A stretch of 64,000 nt of DNA, taken from positions 1 through 64,000 of the forward strand of contig JBHGUR010000113.1 in assembly GCA_048976805.1 (NCBI GenBank), given 5' to 3'. A program made the position numbers and the translations under genes. The DNA comes from Ectobacillus sp048976805. Its GTDB lineage: Bacteria; Bacillota; Bacilli; Bacillales; Bacillaceae_G. The notes under the pieces were generated by a model. That model was not told where the DNA came from, searched no databases, and saw only the letters and a program-made list of their open reading frames with translations. How positions within the stretch are numbered: position 1 is the first letter of the stretch; the number at the start of each line of letters is the position of its first letter. Of this stretch, positions 16,343 to 25,075 are shown in pieces.

Positions 16343-17803
16343 CTAAGCTGGCTGCTCCAGCTGTTCAAACTGCTCTTGCGCCGCTTTCGCCGGTTTTGTC
16401 AGCAAGCTGACAGCGACAATCGCAAGCAACCCTGCGGCAAAGCCGGGCACCATTTCATACAGCATCCCCTTCAAAAACGGAATTTGCGTCCAGACAATAA
16501 CGGTAACGGCTCCGGCGACCATACCGGCGAGGGCACCCCATTTCGTCATCCGTTTCCAGTATAAGCTTAACAAAATAACCGGGCCGAACGAAGCGCCAAA
16601 GCCCGCCCAAGCGTAGCCAACGAGAGCCAAAATGGTATTTGTTTGCTGATAGGCAAGGAAAATGCCAACTGCTGAAACGAGCAATACCGCTAAGCGGCCA
16701 ACAAGGATAAGTTCGCGGTCTGTCGCGCGGCGGCGGAAAAACGTACGGTATAAATCCTCCGTTACCGCGCTCGCTGTCACAAGCAGCTGCGAGGAAATTG
16801 TACTCATAATCGCCGCTAAAATAGCCGCCAGCAAAAAGCCGGTAATCAGTGGGTGGAATAGAATTTTTCCAAGTTCGATAAAGACTGTTTCCGGATCGGC
16901 AAGCTTTCCGTGCTTTTTAGAAAAATACGCAATGCCAATTAAACCGGTAAACATCGCCCCGCAAATAGAGAAAATCATCCAGCCCATGCCGATGCGCCGC
17001 GCCCGCTTGATTTCTCCGACAGAAGAAATGGCCATAAAGCGGACGATAATATGCGGCTGCCCAAAATAGCCAAGCCCCCACGCGAACAAGGAAATGATGC
17101 CAAGCAAGGATGTTCCTTTGAAAATATCAAGCAAAGCCGGATCAATGGAACGAATTTCCGTAAAAGCCGGACCGATTCCGCCTACGTGCATAATTGTAAC
17201 AGCGGGAACGAGGATAAGGGCAATTAGCATAATCAGGCCTTGTACAAAATCTGTCCAGCTTACAGCCAAGAAGCCGCCAAATAGAGTGTAGGCGACGACA
17301 ACGAGCGCGATAATCCAAAGGCCCCATTCATAGTCCATGTTAAAGGTATTGCGAAATAAAACCGCGCCAGATACGAGCCCAGCGGAAACATAAAATGTAA
17401 AAAATACCATAATGACAAGCCCTGATACTAAGCGCAATACATGCGACGTATCGTGGAAACGGTTTTCTAAAAATTGCGGAATCGTAATTGCGTTACCGGC
17501 CAGCTCGGAGTAAGTGCGCAGACGCGGCGCGACGTATAGCCAGTTTGCGTAAGCGCCGAGCGTTAAGCCGATGACGATCCAGCCGCTGCTTAAGCCGGAT
17601 GCGTACATGGCGCCAGGAAGCCCCATCAATAGCCAGCCGCTCATATCGGAAGCGCCGGCGCTTAGGGCAGTTACTGCGGGGCCGAGCGAGCGGCCTCCAA
17701 GCATATAATCCGATAGATTGGAAGTGCGCTTGTACGCGTAATAGCCAATCCAAAGCATGCCAACCATGTACACGATAATAGATATTAAAACAGGTACATT
17801 CAT
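16343..17803 (-). CDS. putP: Sodium/proline symporter PutP
   Basis: A 486-residue SSS-family symporter with about 13 hydrophobic segments. The N-terminus has the PutP motif YMLGGRSLGPAVTALSAGASDMSGWLLMG, which carries the substrate/Na+ site Ser and Gly. LVSGAVLFRNTFNMDYEWG and GYFGQPHIIVRFMA follow, then the Na+-site helix IMSTISSQLLVTASAVTEDLY. Length and motifs fit PutP/OpuE (proline uptake for nutrition or osmoprotection). It is a single-gene unit ended by the terminator at 16288-16336; its promoter should lie in 17804-17885. Confidence 0.93.
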   Translation of the reverse strand: MNVPVLISIIVYMVGMLWIGYYAYKRTSNLSDYMLGGRSLGPAVTALSAGASDMSGWLLMGLPGAMYASGLSSGWIVIGLTLGAYANWLYVAPRLRTYSELAGNAITIPQFLENRFHDTSHVLRLVSGLVIMVFFTFYVSAGLVSGAVLFRNTFNMDYEWGLWIIALVVVAYTLFGGFLAVSWTDFVQGLIMLIALILVPAVTIMHVGGIGPAFTEIRSIDPALLDIFKGTSLLGIISLFAWGLGYFGQPHIIVRFMAISSVGEIKRARRIGMGWMIFSICGAMFTGLIGIAYFSKKHGKLADPETVFIELGKILFHPLITGFLLAAILAAIMSTISSQLLVTASAVTEDLYRTFFRRRATDRELILVGRLAVLLVSAVGIFLAYQQTNTILALVGYAWAGFGASFGPVILLSLYWKRMTKWGALAGMVAGAVTVIVWTQIPFLKGMLYEMVPGFAAGLLAIVAVSLLTKPAKAAQEQFEQLEQPA

Positions 17804-17885
17804 TGGGTGACTCTCCTTTCGTGTTTATATATCTGTAAAAATATTAGTATACTCTATTATTTTTTATATTAAAAGAGATACAAAC

Positions 17886-18084
17886 TATATAAACATAAGT
17901 TAAAAAAAGAACATAAAACCTTTCTTTATGAAAAGGGAGAGAGCATCCGGCTATGCATAGAAGCGGTCAAAACCTATTCCTGCCCCATGCGACGGAAAAC
18001 CAGAGAGAGGAAGCAAGTGCAAGGTGCTATTTGTTCTACTTAGCCGCGATGTATATGTCCAAATCATAAATTGGATATATATAG
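17886..18084 (+). repeat. Repeat B, full-length copy
   Basis: This 199-bp copy defines the family. It starts TATATAAACATAAGTTAA, runs through GAACATAAAACCTTTCTTT, GGGAGAGAGCATCCGGC, AAAACCTATTCCTGCCCCATG, GGAAAACCAGAGAGAGGAAGC and a GCCGCGATGTATATGTCC segment. It ends in an AT-rich hairpin (TATATGTCCAAAT and AATTGGATATATA). The two copies at 26052-26248 and 26338-26534 match it end to end in reverse orientation. Confidence 0.85.
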
Positions 18085-18104
18085 TATGTAAGTGGATGAA
18101 AAAA

Positions 18105-18185
18105 GTCGGCTTTTATAGGGGGCAGAGCATCTGGCGGAGCCGACGTATTCCTGCCACTGCTGTTTTGTCGACATAGCCTGGAAAT
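18105..18185 (+). repeat. Repeat B, partial copy
   Basis: It carries GGGGGCAGAGCATCTGGCGG, TATTCCTGCC and ACATAGCC in family order, about 80 bp, 20 bp after a full copy in the same orientation. The internal GGAAAACCAGAG block is missing. No gene is seen in 17804-18590. Confidence 0.5.
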
Positions 18186-18322
18186 GTTGAAATAATAAGT
18201 CATGTACATATAGGCGCTGGTATTTTCGTCAGTGCGAATAGCTAGTCCCCTGCTTAAAAATAGCGCAAAAGAATCTTTACAGAATTTTTAAACAATTTCA
18301 GAGCGTTCATGTTAAAATAGAG

Positions 18323-18507
18323 GGCTCTGTTAAACTTGATTGTTGATTTTCCACTACAGGCGGACGCTTTCCGCGGGCGGGGCCGAGCCCCTTCCCCCGC
18401 TACGCTCAGTCCAGGGTCTCGGCTATCCCGCTTTTCCTGCTGGAGTCGCCGCCTTTCGTTCCAAATCAACAAATGAATCCAAATCAGCATTAGCCTTTAA
18501 CAGAGCC
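18323..18507 (+). mobile_element. MITE-like element, copy A1 (185 bp)
   Basis: The ends are GGCTCTGTTAAA and its complement TTTAACAGAGCC. Inside each end is a second inverted block (TTGATTG-TTGATTT versus TAATGCTGATTT). The flanks are AAATAGAG and AAATAGAA, an 8-bp direct repeat with one mismatch, as expected of a target duplication. The centre is GC-rich (GGACGCTTTCCGCGGGCGG) and includes about 50 bp not found in the other copies. There is no open reading frame. Confidence 0.85.
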
Positions 18508-18593
18508 AAATAGAAAAAACATGTTGAGTGAGAGCATAATAACGTAAATACTTGAGCCGGATTGGATATAAAAGTATGCAGGGGGATTTCGAT

Positions 18594-18740
18594 ATGGAAG
18601 ATATTTTATAGCAAATTTTAGCGGAACTGCAAGGTGTTAGAACGGAATTGAAGGATGTAGATAATCGCCTGAGCCGCATAGAAGATAAAATGGAGACTGA
18701 TAAATTAGAATTGCGCAGTGAAATACGAAATATCTATTGA
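18594..18740 (+). pseudogene. Decayed coiled-coil protein gene
   Basis: ATG 18594 follows GGGGGA. The frame reads MEDIL, then a TAG, then QILAELQGVRTELKDVDNRLSRIEDKMETDKLELRSEI before a second stop. The heptad pattern is clear, but two stops interrupt it, and the trailing 100 bases hold further Lys/Ala-rich codons in mixed frames. It looks like the relic of a small coiled-coil protein of unknown family. Confidence 0.45.
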
Positions 18741-18854
18741 ACAAGAAACGCTGCTAAAGAAAAAGAATTAGCAGGGAGGATGTTCCGAAACGCTATGCAA
18801 TTGTTGGAAGTTTTCTGATTAAATGAATTGGCGAAATTTGCTGAAAATAAATCG

Positions 18855-18884
18855 TTGACCTTCCCTACTGTATTGTAATACAAT
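18855..18884 (+). promoter_or_regulatory. Sigma-A promoter of the trp leader
   Basis: TTGACC (18855-18860) and TACAAT (18879-18884) have an 18-nt spacer and lie just before the first T-box. Start of transcription is expected near 18891. Confidence 0.6.
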
Positions 18885-18904
18885 CAATTACAGATTCAGA
18901 TACG

Positions 18905-19167
18905 TCAAGCGTTGATAAAGAAGAGTACATATTGCAGACATGACAGAGAGCTGATGGCTGGTGCGAATCAGTATGAAAGCAGTATGGAATGGGCTTTGGA
19001 GCTTCCAAACCGAACGGCGTTGCTTAGTAGGCTTTGGCGAACATGCCTCATCGTTACAAGGGGCACATATTAAAGCGCTAGGCTTTGATATGAGAGCGGG
19101 CTGCATGGGCAGCTAATGAAGGTGGCACCACGGGGTTTCTCGTCCTTTTTGGATGAGGCCCCTTTTT
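18905..19167 (+). promoter_or_regulatory. Tryptophan T-box riboswitch 1
   Basis: A T-box leader: AAGAAGAGTA at the base of stem I, the AGAGAGCTGATGGCTGGTG type of stem I region, and a specifier context GGAATGGGC that offers UGG (Trp). The antiterminator T-box sequence GGTGGCACCACGG (19121-19133) competes with a terminator stem GGGG...GGCCCC followed by TTTTT (19131-19167). Uncharged tRNA-Trp should stabilise readthrough. It has its own terminator and is followed at once by a second complete T-box. Confidence 0.88.
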
Positions 19168-19182
19168 GTGTTGGGCCGAAAA

Positions 19183-19452
19183 TAAAAGAATGAAAATCGT
19201 TGAGCAAGAAGAGTACGTATATTGGAGGCGTTCCAGAGAGCCGGGGGCAGGTGGGAGCCCGGTGCGATACAATATGCGGAATGGGCTTGCGAGAGGCGTG
19301 CCGAACATCACAGTAGGCATGCACGGGATTCCGCCGTTACAAGGATAGGGTATGATTGTACCTGATAAAGAGGGATTCATAGTGAATCCGAACTGAGGTG
19401 GCACCGCGGTAGAAATATCGCCCTCTGCATAATTTGCAGAGGGCTTTTTTGC
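19183..19452 (+). promoter_or_regulatory. Tryptophan T-box riboswitch 2
   Basis: A second complete T-box follows the first. Stem I base is AGCAAGAAGAGTACGT, the specifier context is again GGAATGGGC (UGG), and the T-box sequence GAGGTGGCACCGCGGT is at 19396-19410. The terminator is CCCTCTGCA (19421-19429) with TGCAGAGGG (19435-19443) and a T-run. Tandem Trp T-boxes before trp operons are known in the B. cereus group and replace the TRAP system of B. subtilis. Confidence 0.9.
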
Positions 19453-19482
19453 GTTGCTTCGCATACGAAAGGGGGAAATCAC

Positions 19483-20901
19483 ATGATGGCATACGAGGAG
19501 TTTATAGAAAAACGAAAGAAAAACGAATTGTTTTTTATCATAGATGAAATGGAAGGGGACGAGGTGACGCCGGTCGTGTTATTTCAACGATTGGGCGGCA
19601 GCAAGAAATTTTTGCTGGAAAGCTCGTTGCGGCATGAGGAGAAAGGGCGCTACTCCTTTATTGGGCATAACCCGTATTTGGAAGTGAAAAGCAAGGGGCA
19701 TACGGTGGAAATCACGACACAAGGCGGAACGGAAACGCGTGCGGGCAAGGTGCTCGAGATTGTGCGCGAATTGCTTCCGTTTTCGCAGATGGAAAGCCCG
19801 TTTCCGTTTTGCGGCGGCGCTGTCGGTTATGTCGGGTACGATGTCATCCGCCAGTACGAGGAGCTTGGCGAAGAAAACGAAGATGAATTGCAGATGCCAG
19901 AAACGCATCTTATGTTTTATCAAACGTTTGCCGTATATGACCATAAATTGCAGGCGGTATCGTTTGTGTACGCGTACTTGCCTGGTGAACAAACATCTTA
20001 TGAAGACGTGCAAAGCACGCTGCGGGAGATGAAGCAGCGGGTGAGAAGCGGCATGATGACGGCAATCGAGCCGCTGAAGCTGAAATCATCATTCACTTCT
20101 AATGTAACGAAAGACGCGTTTTGCGAAATGGTGGAAACAGCAAAGGAGCATATCCGCGCCGGCGATATTTTTCAAGTCGTACTGTCGCAGCGGTTCGGCA
20201 CAAAGTTTGAAGGAGATCCGTTTGGTTTGTACCGCCGCCTGCGGACAACCAATCCGTCGCCGTATATGTTTTACCTTGATTTTGTCGATTATATTGTGCT
20301 TGGCTCATCGCCGGAAAGCCTGCTGGCGGTAAAAGGGCGCAAGGTGACAACGAATCCGATTGCCGGAACGCGGCCGCGCGGCAAGACGAAGGAAGCTGAT
20401 GAATGGATTGCAAAAGAATTGCTTCAAAACGAAAAAGAACGGGCGGAGCATTTAATGCTTGTCGACCTTGGCCGCAATGACATCGGCTTTGTAAGCGAAA
20501 TCGGCACGGTGCATGTAGATAAAATGATGGAAATTGAACGATATTCTCATGTCATGCACCTTGTTTCGGAGGTTTCAGGACAATTGCGCGACGGAATGAC
20601 TTCCCTTGATGCGCTGCCGTATTGCTTGCCGGCCGGAACGGTTTCGGGGGCACCGAAAATTAGAGCAATGACGATTATCGACGAGCTCGAAAACAGAAAG
20701 CGCGGTGTATATTCAGGAACCGCGGGTTATGTTTCCTTTACGGGCGATATGGATATGGCGCTGGCAATCCGGACGATGGTCGTGAAAAATAACGAAGCGT
20801 ATATTCAGGCAGGTGCCGGAATTGTCTATGATTCGGATCCAGAAGCCGAGTATGAGGAAACGGTGAATAAAGCAAAAGCGCTTTTGGAGGTGATGAAATG
20901 A
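19483..20901 (+). CDS. trpE: Anthranilate synthase component I TrpE
   Basis: A 472-residue chorismate-utilising enzyme, the first step of tryptophan synthesis. The C-terminal catalytic part has IRAGDIFQVVLSQRF, SPYMFYLDF, NPIAGTRPRGKTKEAD, LVDLGRNDIGFVS and LPAGTVSGAPKIRAM. The N-terminal feedback domain carries LLESSLRHEEKGRYSFIG, the LLES motif of tryptophan-sensitive enzymes. AAAGGGGG precedes adjacent ATG codons (19483/19486). It is the first gene behind the tandem T-boxes and overlaps trpG by 4 nt. Confidence 0.96.
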   Translation: MMAYEEFIEKRKKNELFFIIDEMEGDEVTPVVLFQRLGGSKKFLLESSLRHEEKGRYSFIGHNPYLEVKSKGHTVEITTQGGTETRAGKVLEIVRELLPFSQMESPFPFCGGAVGYVGYDVIRQYEELGEENEDELQMPETHLMFYQTFAVYDHKLQAVSFVYAYLPGEQTSYEDVQSTLREMKQRVRSGMMTAIEPLKLKSSFTSNVTKDAFCEMVETAKEHIRAGDIFQVVLSQRFGTKFEGDPFGLYRRLRTTNPSPYMFYLDFVDYIVLGSSPESLLAVKGRKVTTNPIAGTRPRGKTKEADEWIAKELLQNEKERAEHLMLVDLGRNDIGFVSEIGTVHVDKMMEIERYSHVMHLVSEVSGQLRDGMTSLDALPYCLPAGTVSGAPKIRAMTIIDELENRKRGVYSGTAGYVSFTGDMDMALAIRTMVVKNNEAYIQAGAGIVYDSDPEAEYEETVNKAKALLEVMK

Positions 20902-21509
20902 TTGTATTGATTGATAATTATGATTCGTTCACATATAACCTGTATCAATTGCTTGGTATGTGTGCCGGGGACGTGAAGATTGTCCGCAACGATAAATTGA
21001 CGATAGAAGATATTCACAATATGCAGCCGGAAGCAATTGTATTATCGCCGGGGCCAGGGCGGCCAGAAGACGCCGGAATATGCGTAGAGATTGTAAAGCA
21101 GTTTTATAAAACAATTCCGATTCTTGGCATTTGCTTAGGCCATCAAGCAATCGTCCACGCATTTGGGGGAGAGGTTGTCCGGGCGAATCTTATCAAGCAT
21201 GGCAAAACATCGCTCGTTAAGCATACGGGAACTTCGATGTTTCAATATGTAAAACAGCCGTTTACCGCTATGAGATACCATTCGCTCGTTGCGGACCGCA
21301 GCGCGCTGCCGGAAGTGTTCGATGTATTGGCCACTTCAATGGATGACGGGGAAATTATGGCAGTGAAGCATCATTACTATCCGCTCTTTGGGCTGCAGTT
21401 TCATCCGGAATCGATTGCAACGGAGGAAGGAAAAAGGCTGATGAAGGAGTTTTTGCCTTATACGAAAAGGGGGAATCAATATGAATCGTTATCTTCGCAA
21501 ATTAATTGA
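20898..21509 (+). CDS. trpG: Anthranilate/aminodeoxychorismate synthase component II TrpG
   Basis: A 203-residue class-I glutamine amidotransferase: VLIDNYDSFTYNL, ILSPGPGRPEDAG, nucleophile Cys in GICLGHQAI, and the His/Glu pair in FGLQFHPESIATEEG, a full triad. It supplies ammonia to TrpE. In B. subtilis this subunit lies outside the trp operon (as pabA); here it is the second trp gene, as in the B. cereus group. It overlaps trpE by 4 nt and trpD by 29 nt. It may also serve folate synthesis. Confidence 0.94.
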   Translation: MIVLIDNYDSFTYNLYQLLGMCAGDVKIVRNDKLTIEDIHNMQPEAIVLSPGPGRPEDAGICVEIVKQFYKTIPILGICLGHQAIVHAFGGEVVRANLIKHGKTSLVKHTGTSMFQYVKQPFTAMRYHSLVADRSALPEVFDVLATSMDDGEIMAVKHHYYPLFGLQFHPESIATEEGKRLMKEFLPYTKRGNQYESLSSQIN

Positions 21510-22506
21510 ACGGAGCCATTTAACAGAGCAGGAGGTATATGAGGCTGGCTTGCAAATGCTGGCCGGAACGGTATCGGAAAATGAAATCGCCGCGTTTTTA
21601 GTAAGTTTAAAAACAAAAGGCGAAACGCCGGAGGAAATATACGGGCTTGTCCGTGCCCTGCGCGAAAAGGCGGTTCCATTTTCCAAGCGCATTGTAGGAG
21701 CGATGGATAATTGCGGCACGGGCGGAGACGGGGCGCAAACGTTTAATATTAGCACGACAACAGCCTTTGTGCTTGCCGGAGCCGGCGTGAAGGTGGCAAA
21801 GCACGGAAATCGGGCTGTTTCGAGCAAAACGGGAAGCGCCGATGTATTGGAATTGCTTGGCGTGAATATTAGCTGTCCGCCGGAACGGATTGAACATTTG
21901 CTGGAGACGGTTGGCATCGCCTTTTTGTTCGCTCCGTCCGTCCATCCGTCGTTAAAAACGATTATGAAGGTAAGAAGAGAACTCAATGTCCCGACGATTT
22001 TCAATTTTATCGGGCCGTTAACAAATCCGGTTGATTTGGAAACCCAGCTTGTCGGCATTTACAAACGGGAAATGCTCGTTCCAATTGCTGAGGTGCTGCA
22101 AAAAATTGGCCGCAAGCGGGCGGTTGTGTTAAACGGAAGCGGCTTTTTGGATGAAGCGTCCTTGCAGGGCGAGAATTATATCGCGCTGTTAGATGGAGGG
22201 AAGATTGAAGAAATCGTGATTCATCCTGGCGATTTTGGTTTTCAAACGTGCACAAACGATATGATTCGCGGCGGCGCGCCGAAGGAAAATGCGGCGATTA
22301 CGCTTGCAGTGCTAGAGGGAGAAGCGGGGCCGCACCGTGATACGGTCTTGCTGAATGCGGCGCTGGCGCTGTTTGCAAACGGAAAAGCGAAAACGATTGA
22401 AGATGGCGTGATGCTTGCCAAAGAGAGCATTGATTCAGGGGCGGCGCTTAACAAGCTGCGGCTGCTTGCGGAAAAAAGCAATGAAATGATTGAAGAGGTG
22501 AAATAA
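21481..22506 (+). CDS. trpD: Anthranilate phosphoribosyltransferase TrpD
   Basis: A 341-residue enzyme that joins anthranilate and PRPP. The PRPP/Mg site CGTGGDGAQTFNIST is at about 79-93, with KHGNRAVSSKTGSADVLE, IFNFIGPLTNPV and the anthranilate-site Arg region PTIFNF-IGPL. AAAAGGGGG precedes the ATG inside the end of trpG. trpC starts at the base after the stop. Confidence 0.95.
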   Translation: MNRYLRKLIERSHLTEQEVYEAGLQMLAGTVSENEIAAFLVSLKTKGETPEEIYGLVRALREKAVPFSKRIVGAMDNCGTGGDGAQTFNISTTTAFVLAGAGVKVAKHGNRAVSSKTGSADVLELLGVNISCPPERIEHLLETVGIAFLFAPSVHPSLKTIMKVRRELNVPTIFNFIGPLTNPVDLETQLVGIYKREMLVPIAEVLQKIGRKRAVVLNGSGFLDEASLQGENYIALLDGGKIEEIVIHPGDFGFQTCTNDMIRGGAPKENAAITLAVLEGEAGPHRDTVLLNAALALFANGKAKTIEDGVMLAKESIDSGAALNKLRLLAEKSNEMIEEVK

Positions 22507-23268
22507 ATGGGTACGATTTTAGAACGGATTATCGCACAAAAGAAGATTGAAGTGCAGGAGTTAACGGAACGGGAAGCGTTGACAGCAGAACGCAAGCACC
22601 ATCCTTCTCTTGTTGAAAAGCTAAGAACAAACAAAATGACCATCATTTCCGAAATTAAGCGGGCATCGCCGTCCAAAGGGGATTTTAACTTGGGTGTTGA
22701 CATTGAAAAACAGGCAAGATCGTATGAAACGTTAGGGGCGGGAGCGATTTCAGTATTGACGGATGCGCCGTTTTTTAAAGGCTCTTTCGCCGATTTGCAA
22801 AAAGCGCGCGGCGTTGTTGATGTGCCGCTGCTATGCAAGGATTTTGTAATAGATGAAGCGCAAATCCGCAAAGCGAACATGATGGGGGCGGATATCATTT
22901 TATTGATTGTCGCGGCGTTGTCGCCGGCGCGGTTGCAGGAGCTGTATTTGTACGCGGGGCAGCTTGGGTTGGAGGTTATTGTCGAGGTGCATGACGAGCA
23001 GGAACTGGAAACCGCACTTTCCATTCAGCCGGAAATCATCGGGGTAAATAACCGCAATTTAAAAACATTTGAAGTCGACCTTGGCACGACAGAGCGGCTG
23101 GCGGGCAAAATTAACGAAGCGGGCGTGCTGCTCATTAGCGAGAGCGGCATAAAAACGCGGGAAGACGTTATCCGGGTGCAGCAAGCAGGCGCAAAAGGAA
23201 TTCTTGTCGGAGAGGCGTTTATGACGGCAGATTCTTTACAAGAACTGTTTCAGGCGCTGCAGGTGTAG
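22507..23268 (+). CDS. trpC: Indole-3-glycerol phosphate synthase TrpC
   Basis: A 253-residue TIM-barrel enzyme. ISEIKRASPSKG contains the catalytic Lys, VLTDAPFFKGS and LLCKDFVID the second Lys, IGVNNRNLKTFEVD the conserved Asn pair, and LISESGIKTRED the phosphate-binding end. Length and motifs are normal. It directly abuts trpD, consistent with one transcript. Confidence 0.95.
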   Translation: MGTILERIIAQKKIEVQELTEREALTAERKHHPSLVEKLRTNKMTIISEIKRASPSKGDFNLGVDIEKQARSYETLGAGAISVLTDAPFFKGSFADLQKARGVVDVPLLCKDFVIDEAQIRKANMMGADIILLIVAALSPARLQELYLYAGQLGLEVIVEVHDEQELETALSIQPEIIGVNNRNLKTFEVDLGTTERLAGKINEAGVLLISESGIKTREDVIRVQQAGAKGILVGEAFMTADSLQELFQALQV

Positions 23269-23271
23269 GCG

Positions 23272-23877
23272 ATGAAGGTAAAGGTTTGCGGAATAAGCGA
23301 TGTGAAAACAGCGCTTGCGGCATGTGAATATGGAGCGGACGCGCTTGGTTTTGTTTTTGCCCCAAGCAAACGGCAAGTCACACCGGAAGAGGCGCGGGAT
23401 ATCATTTTACAGCTGCCAGCCAGTGTTTTGAAAATCGGCGTGTTCGTCAATGAAGCAATCGAGCGTGTTACACATATTTTCCATTACTGCGGGCTTGATT
23501 ACGTGCAGCTGCATGGAGATGAGGATGCGGAGTATTGTAAAAAACTGAATCTTCCGTCTATAAAAGCGTGCGGCATCGCATCCGGGGCGGATGTAGCGCG
23601 GGCGCTTATGTATGAAACAGATTACATCCTGTTTGACAGCCCAAAAGGCGCGTATTACGGCGGAAATGGAACAACATTTTCATGGGAGCTGCTGCGAGGC
23701 GTCTCCGCCAAACGCCGCATCATTTTGGCAGGCGGGCTGGGCGCCCATAACGTGCAGCAGGCAATCGGGCTGGTCCGGCCGTATATGGTCGATGCAAGCA
23801 GCAGCCTTGAAACAGACGGAAAAAAGGATTTTGAAAAAATACAGCATTTTATTGAAAAAGTGAAGGAGTGTTCTTAA
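23272..23877 (+). CDS. trpF: Phosphoribosylanthranilate isomerase TrpF
   Basis: A 201-residue (beta/alpha)8 isomerase. KVCGISDVKTALAACEYGADALGFVFAPSKR holds the catalytic Cys and phosphate loop; VGVFVNE appears here as IGVFVNE; VQLHGDED, LFDSPKGAYYGGNGTTFSWELL (catalytic Asp) and AGGLGAHNVQQAI follow. It starts 4 nt after trpC and its stop abuts the trpB start. Confidence 0.94.
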   Translation: MKVKVCGISDVKTALAACEYGADALGFVFAPSKRQVTPEEARDIILQLPASVLKIGVFVNEAIERVTHIFHYCGLDYVQLHGDEDAEYCKKLNLPSIKACGIASGADVARALMYETDYILFDSPKGAYYGGNGTTFSWELLRGVSAKRRIILAGGLGAHNVQQAIGLVRPYMVDASSSLETDGKKDFEKIQHFIEKVKECS

Positions 23878-25074
23878 ATGAAACATTATGCATACCCTGA
23901 CGCAGCCGGCCATTACGGCATTTACGGCGGCCGCTATGTTCCAGAAACATTGATGCAGGCCGTATTAGAGCTGGAGGCTGCTTATGAAGAAGCGATGAAG
24001 GACCAAGCGTTTCTTGATAAACTCAATTATTATTTAGAAACGTACGTCGGAAGGCAAACGCCGCTTTATTTTGCAGAAAATGTAACGAACCGCCTTGGCG
24101 GGGCGAAAATTTATTTAAAGCGAGAGGATTTAAACCATACTGGCGCCCATAAAATCAATAATACAATCGGGCAAGCGCTGCTTGCTGTGCGGATGGGCAA
24201 AAAGAAGGTGGTTGCCGAAACGGGAGCCGGACAGCATGGCGTGGCAACCGCAACGGTTTGCGCGCTGCTTGGGCTGGAGTGCGTAATTTTTATGGGGGAG
24301 GAAGACATTCGGCGCCAAAAACTGAACGTATTTCGGATGGAACTGCTTGGCGCGAAGGTTATCGGCGTTTCTTCCGGCAGCGCGACGTTAAAGGATGCGG
24401 TGAACGAGGCGCTTCGCTACTGGGTGACAAATGTGCAGGATACGCACTATATTATGGGCTCTGTGTTGGGGCCGCATCCATTTCCGCAAATGGTGCGGGA
24501 TTTTCAAAGCGTAATCGGCAAGGAAACGAAGCAGCAGTATATGGCGGCGGAAGGAAAGCTGCCGGAAGCGGTCATTGCTTGTGTAGGCGGCGGCAGCAAT
24601 GCGATGGGGATGTTTTATCCGTTTATCGGGGATGAAGAAGTAAAGCTGTACGGCGTAGAAGCAGCCGGTGCGGGGGTCGATACAGAGAAGCATGCGGCAA
24701 CATTGACAAAGGGAAAGATCGGCGTGTTGCACGGTTCGATGATGTATTTGCTGCAGGATGATGACGGCCAAATTCAAGAGGCGCATTCGATTTCTGCCGG
24801 GCTTGATTATCCGGGCGTCGGGCCGGAGCATAGCTTATTAAAGGATTTAAAGCGTGCCGAGTATCATTCTGTTACCGATCAAGAGGCGTTAGCGGCATTT
24901 CAATTATTGTCCCGCACGGAAGGAATTATTCCGGCTCTCGAAAGCTCTCACGCGGTGGCGTTCGCGTTGAAGCTCGCGCCGCAAATGCAGCCGGATGAGG
25001 GAATTGTTATTTGTTTATCGGGCCGCGGCGATAAGGATGTAGAAAGCGTAAGGCAGCATTTAGGAGGGATGTAA
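23878..25074 (+). CDS. trpB: Tryptophan synthase beta subunit TrpB
   Basis: A 398-residue PLP enzyme. The Schiff-base Lys is K92 in LNHTGAHKINNTIGQ. ETGAGQHGVATA forms the substrate loop, and CVGGGSNAMGMF is the phosphate-binding glycine loop. ESSHAVAFAL and CLSGRGDKD lie near the end. All expected residues are present. It makes tryptophan from indole and serine in complex with TrpA, encoded 2 nt downstream. Confidence 0.96.
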   Translation: MKHYAYPDAAGHYGIYGGRYVPETLMQAVLELEAAYEEAMKDQAFLDKLNYYLETYVGRQTPLYFAENVTNRLGGAKIYLKREDLNHTGAHKINNTIGQALLAVRMGKKKVVAETGAGQHGVATATVCALLGLECVIFMGEEDIRRQKLNVFRMELLGAKVIGVSSGSATLKDAVNEALRYWVTNVQDTHYIMGSVLGPHPFPQMVRDFQSVIGKETKQQYMAAEGKLPEAVIACVGGGSNAMGMFYPFIGDEEVKLYGVEAAGAGVDTEKHAATLTKGKIGVLHGSMMYLLQDDDGQIQEAHSISAGLDYPGVGPEHSLLKDLKRAEYHSVTDQEALAAFQLLSRTEGIIPALESSHAVAFALKLAPQMQPDEGIVICLSGRGDKDVESVRQHLGGM

Positions 25075-25075
25075 A

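Noticed and set aside
17886..18084. Repeat B as a metabolite riboswitch
   Set aside because: Copies occur in both orientations relative to genes, often downstream or inside broken genes, and I could not match the blocks to any riboswitch class I know. An interspersed repeat is the simpler reading.
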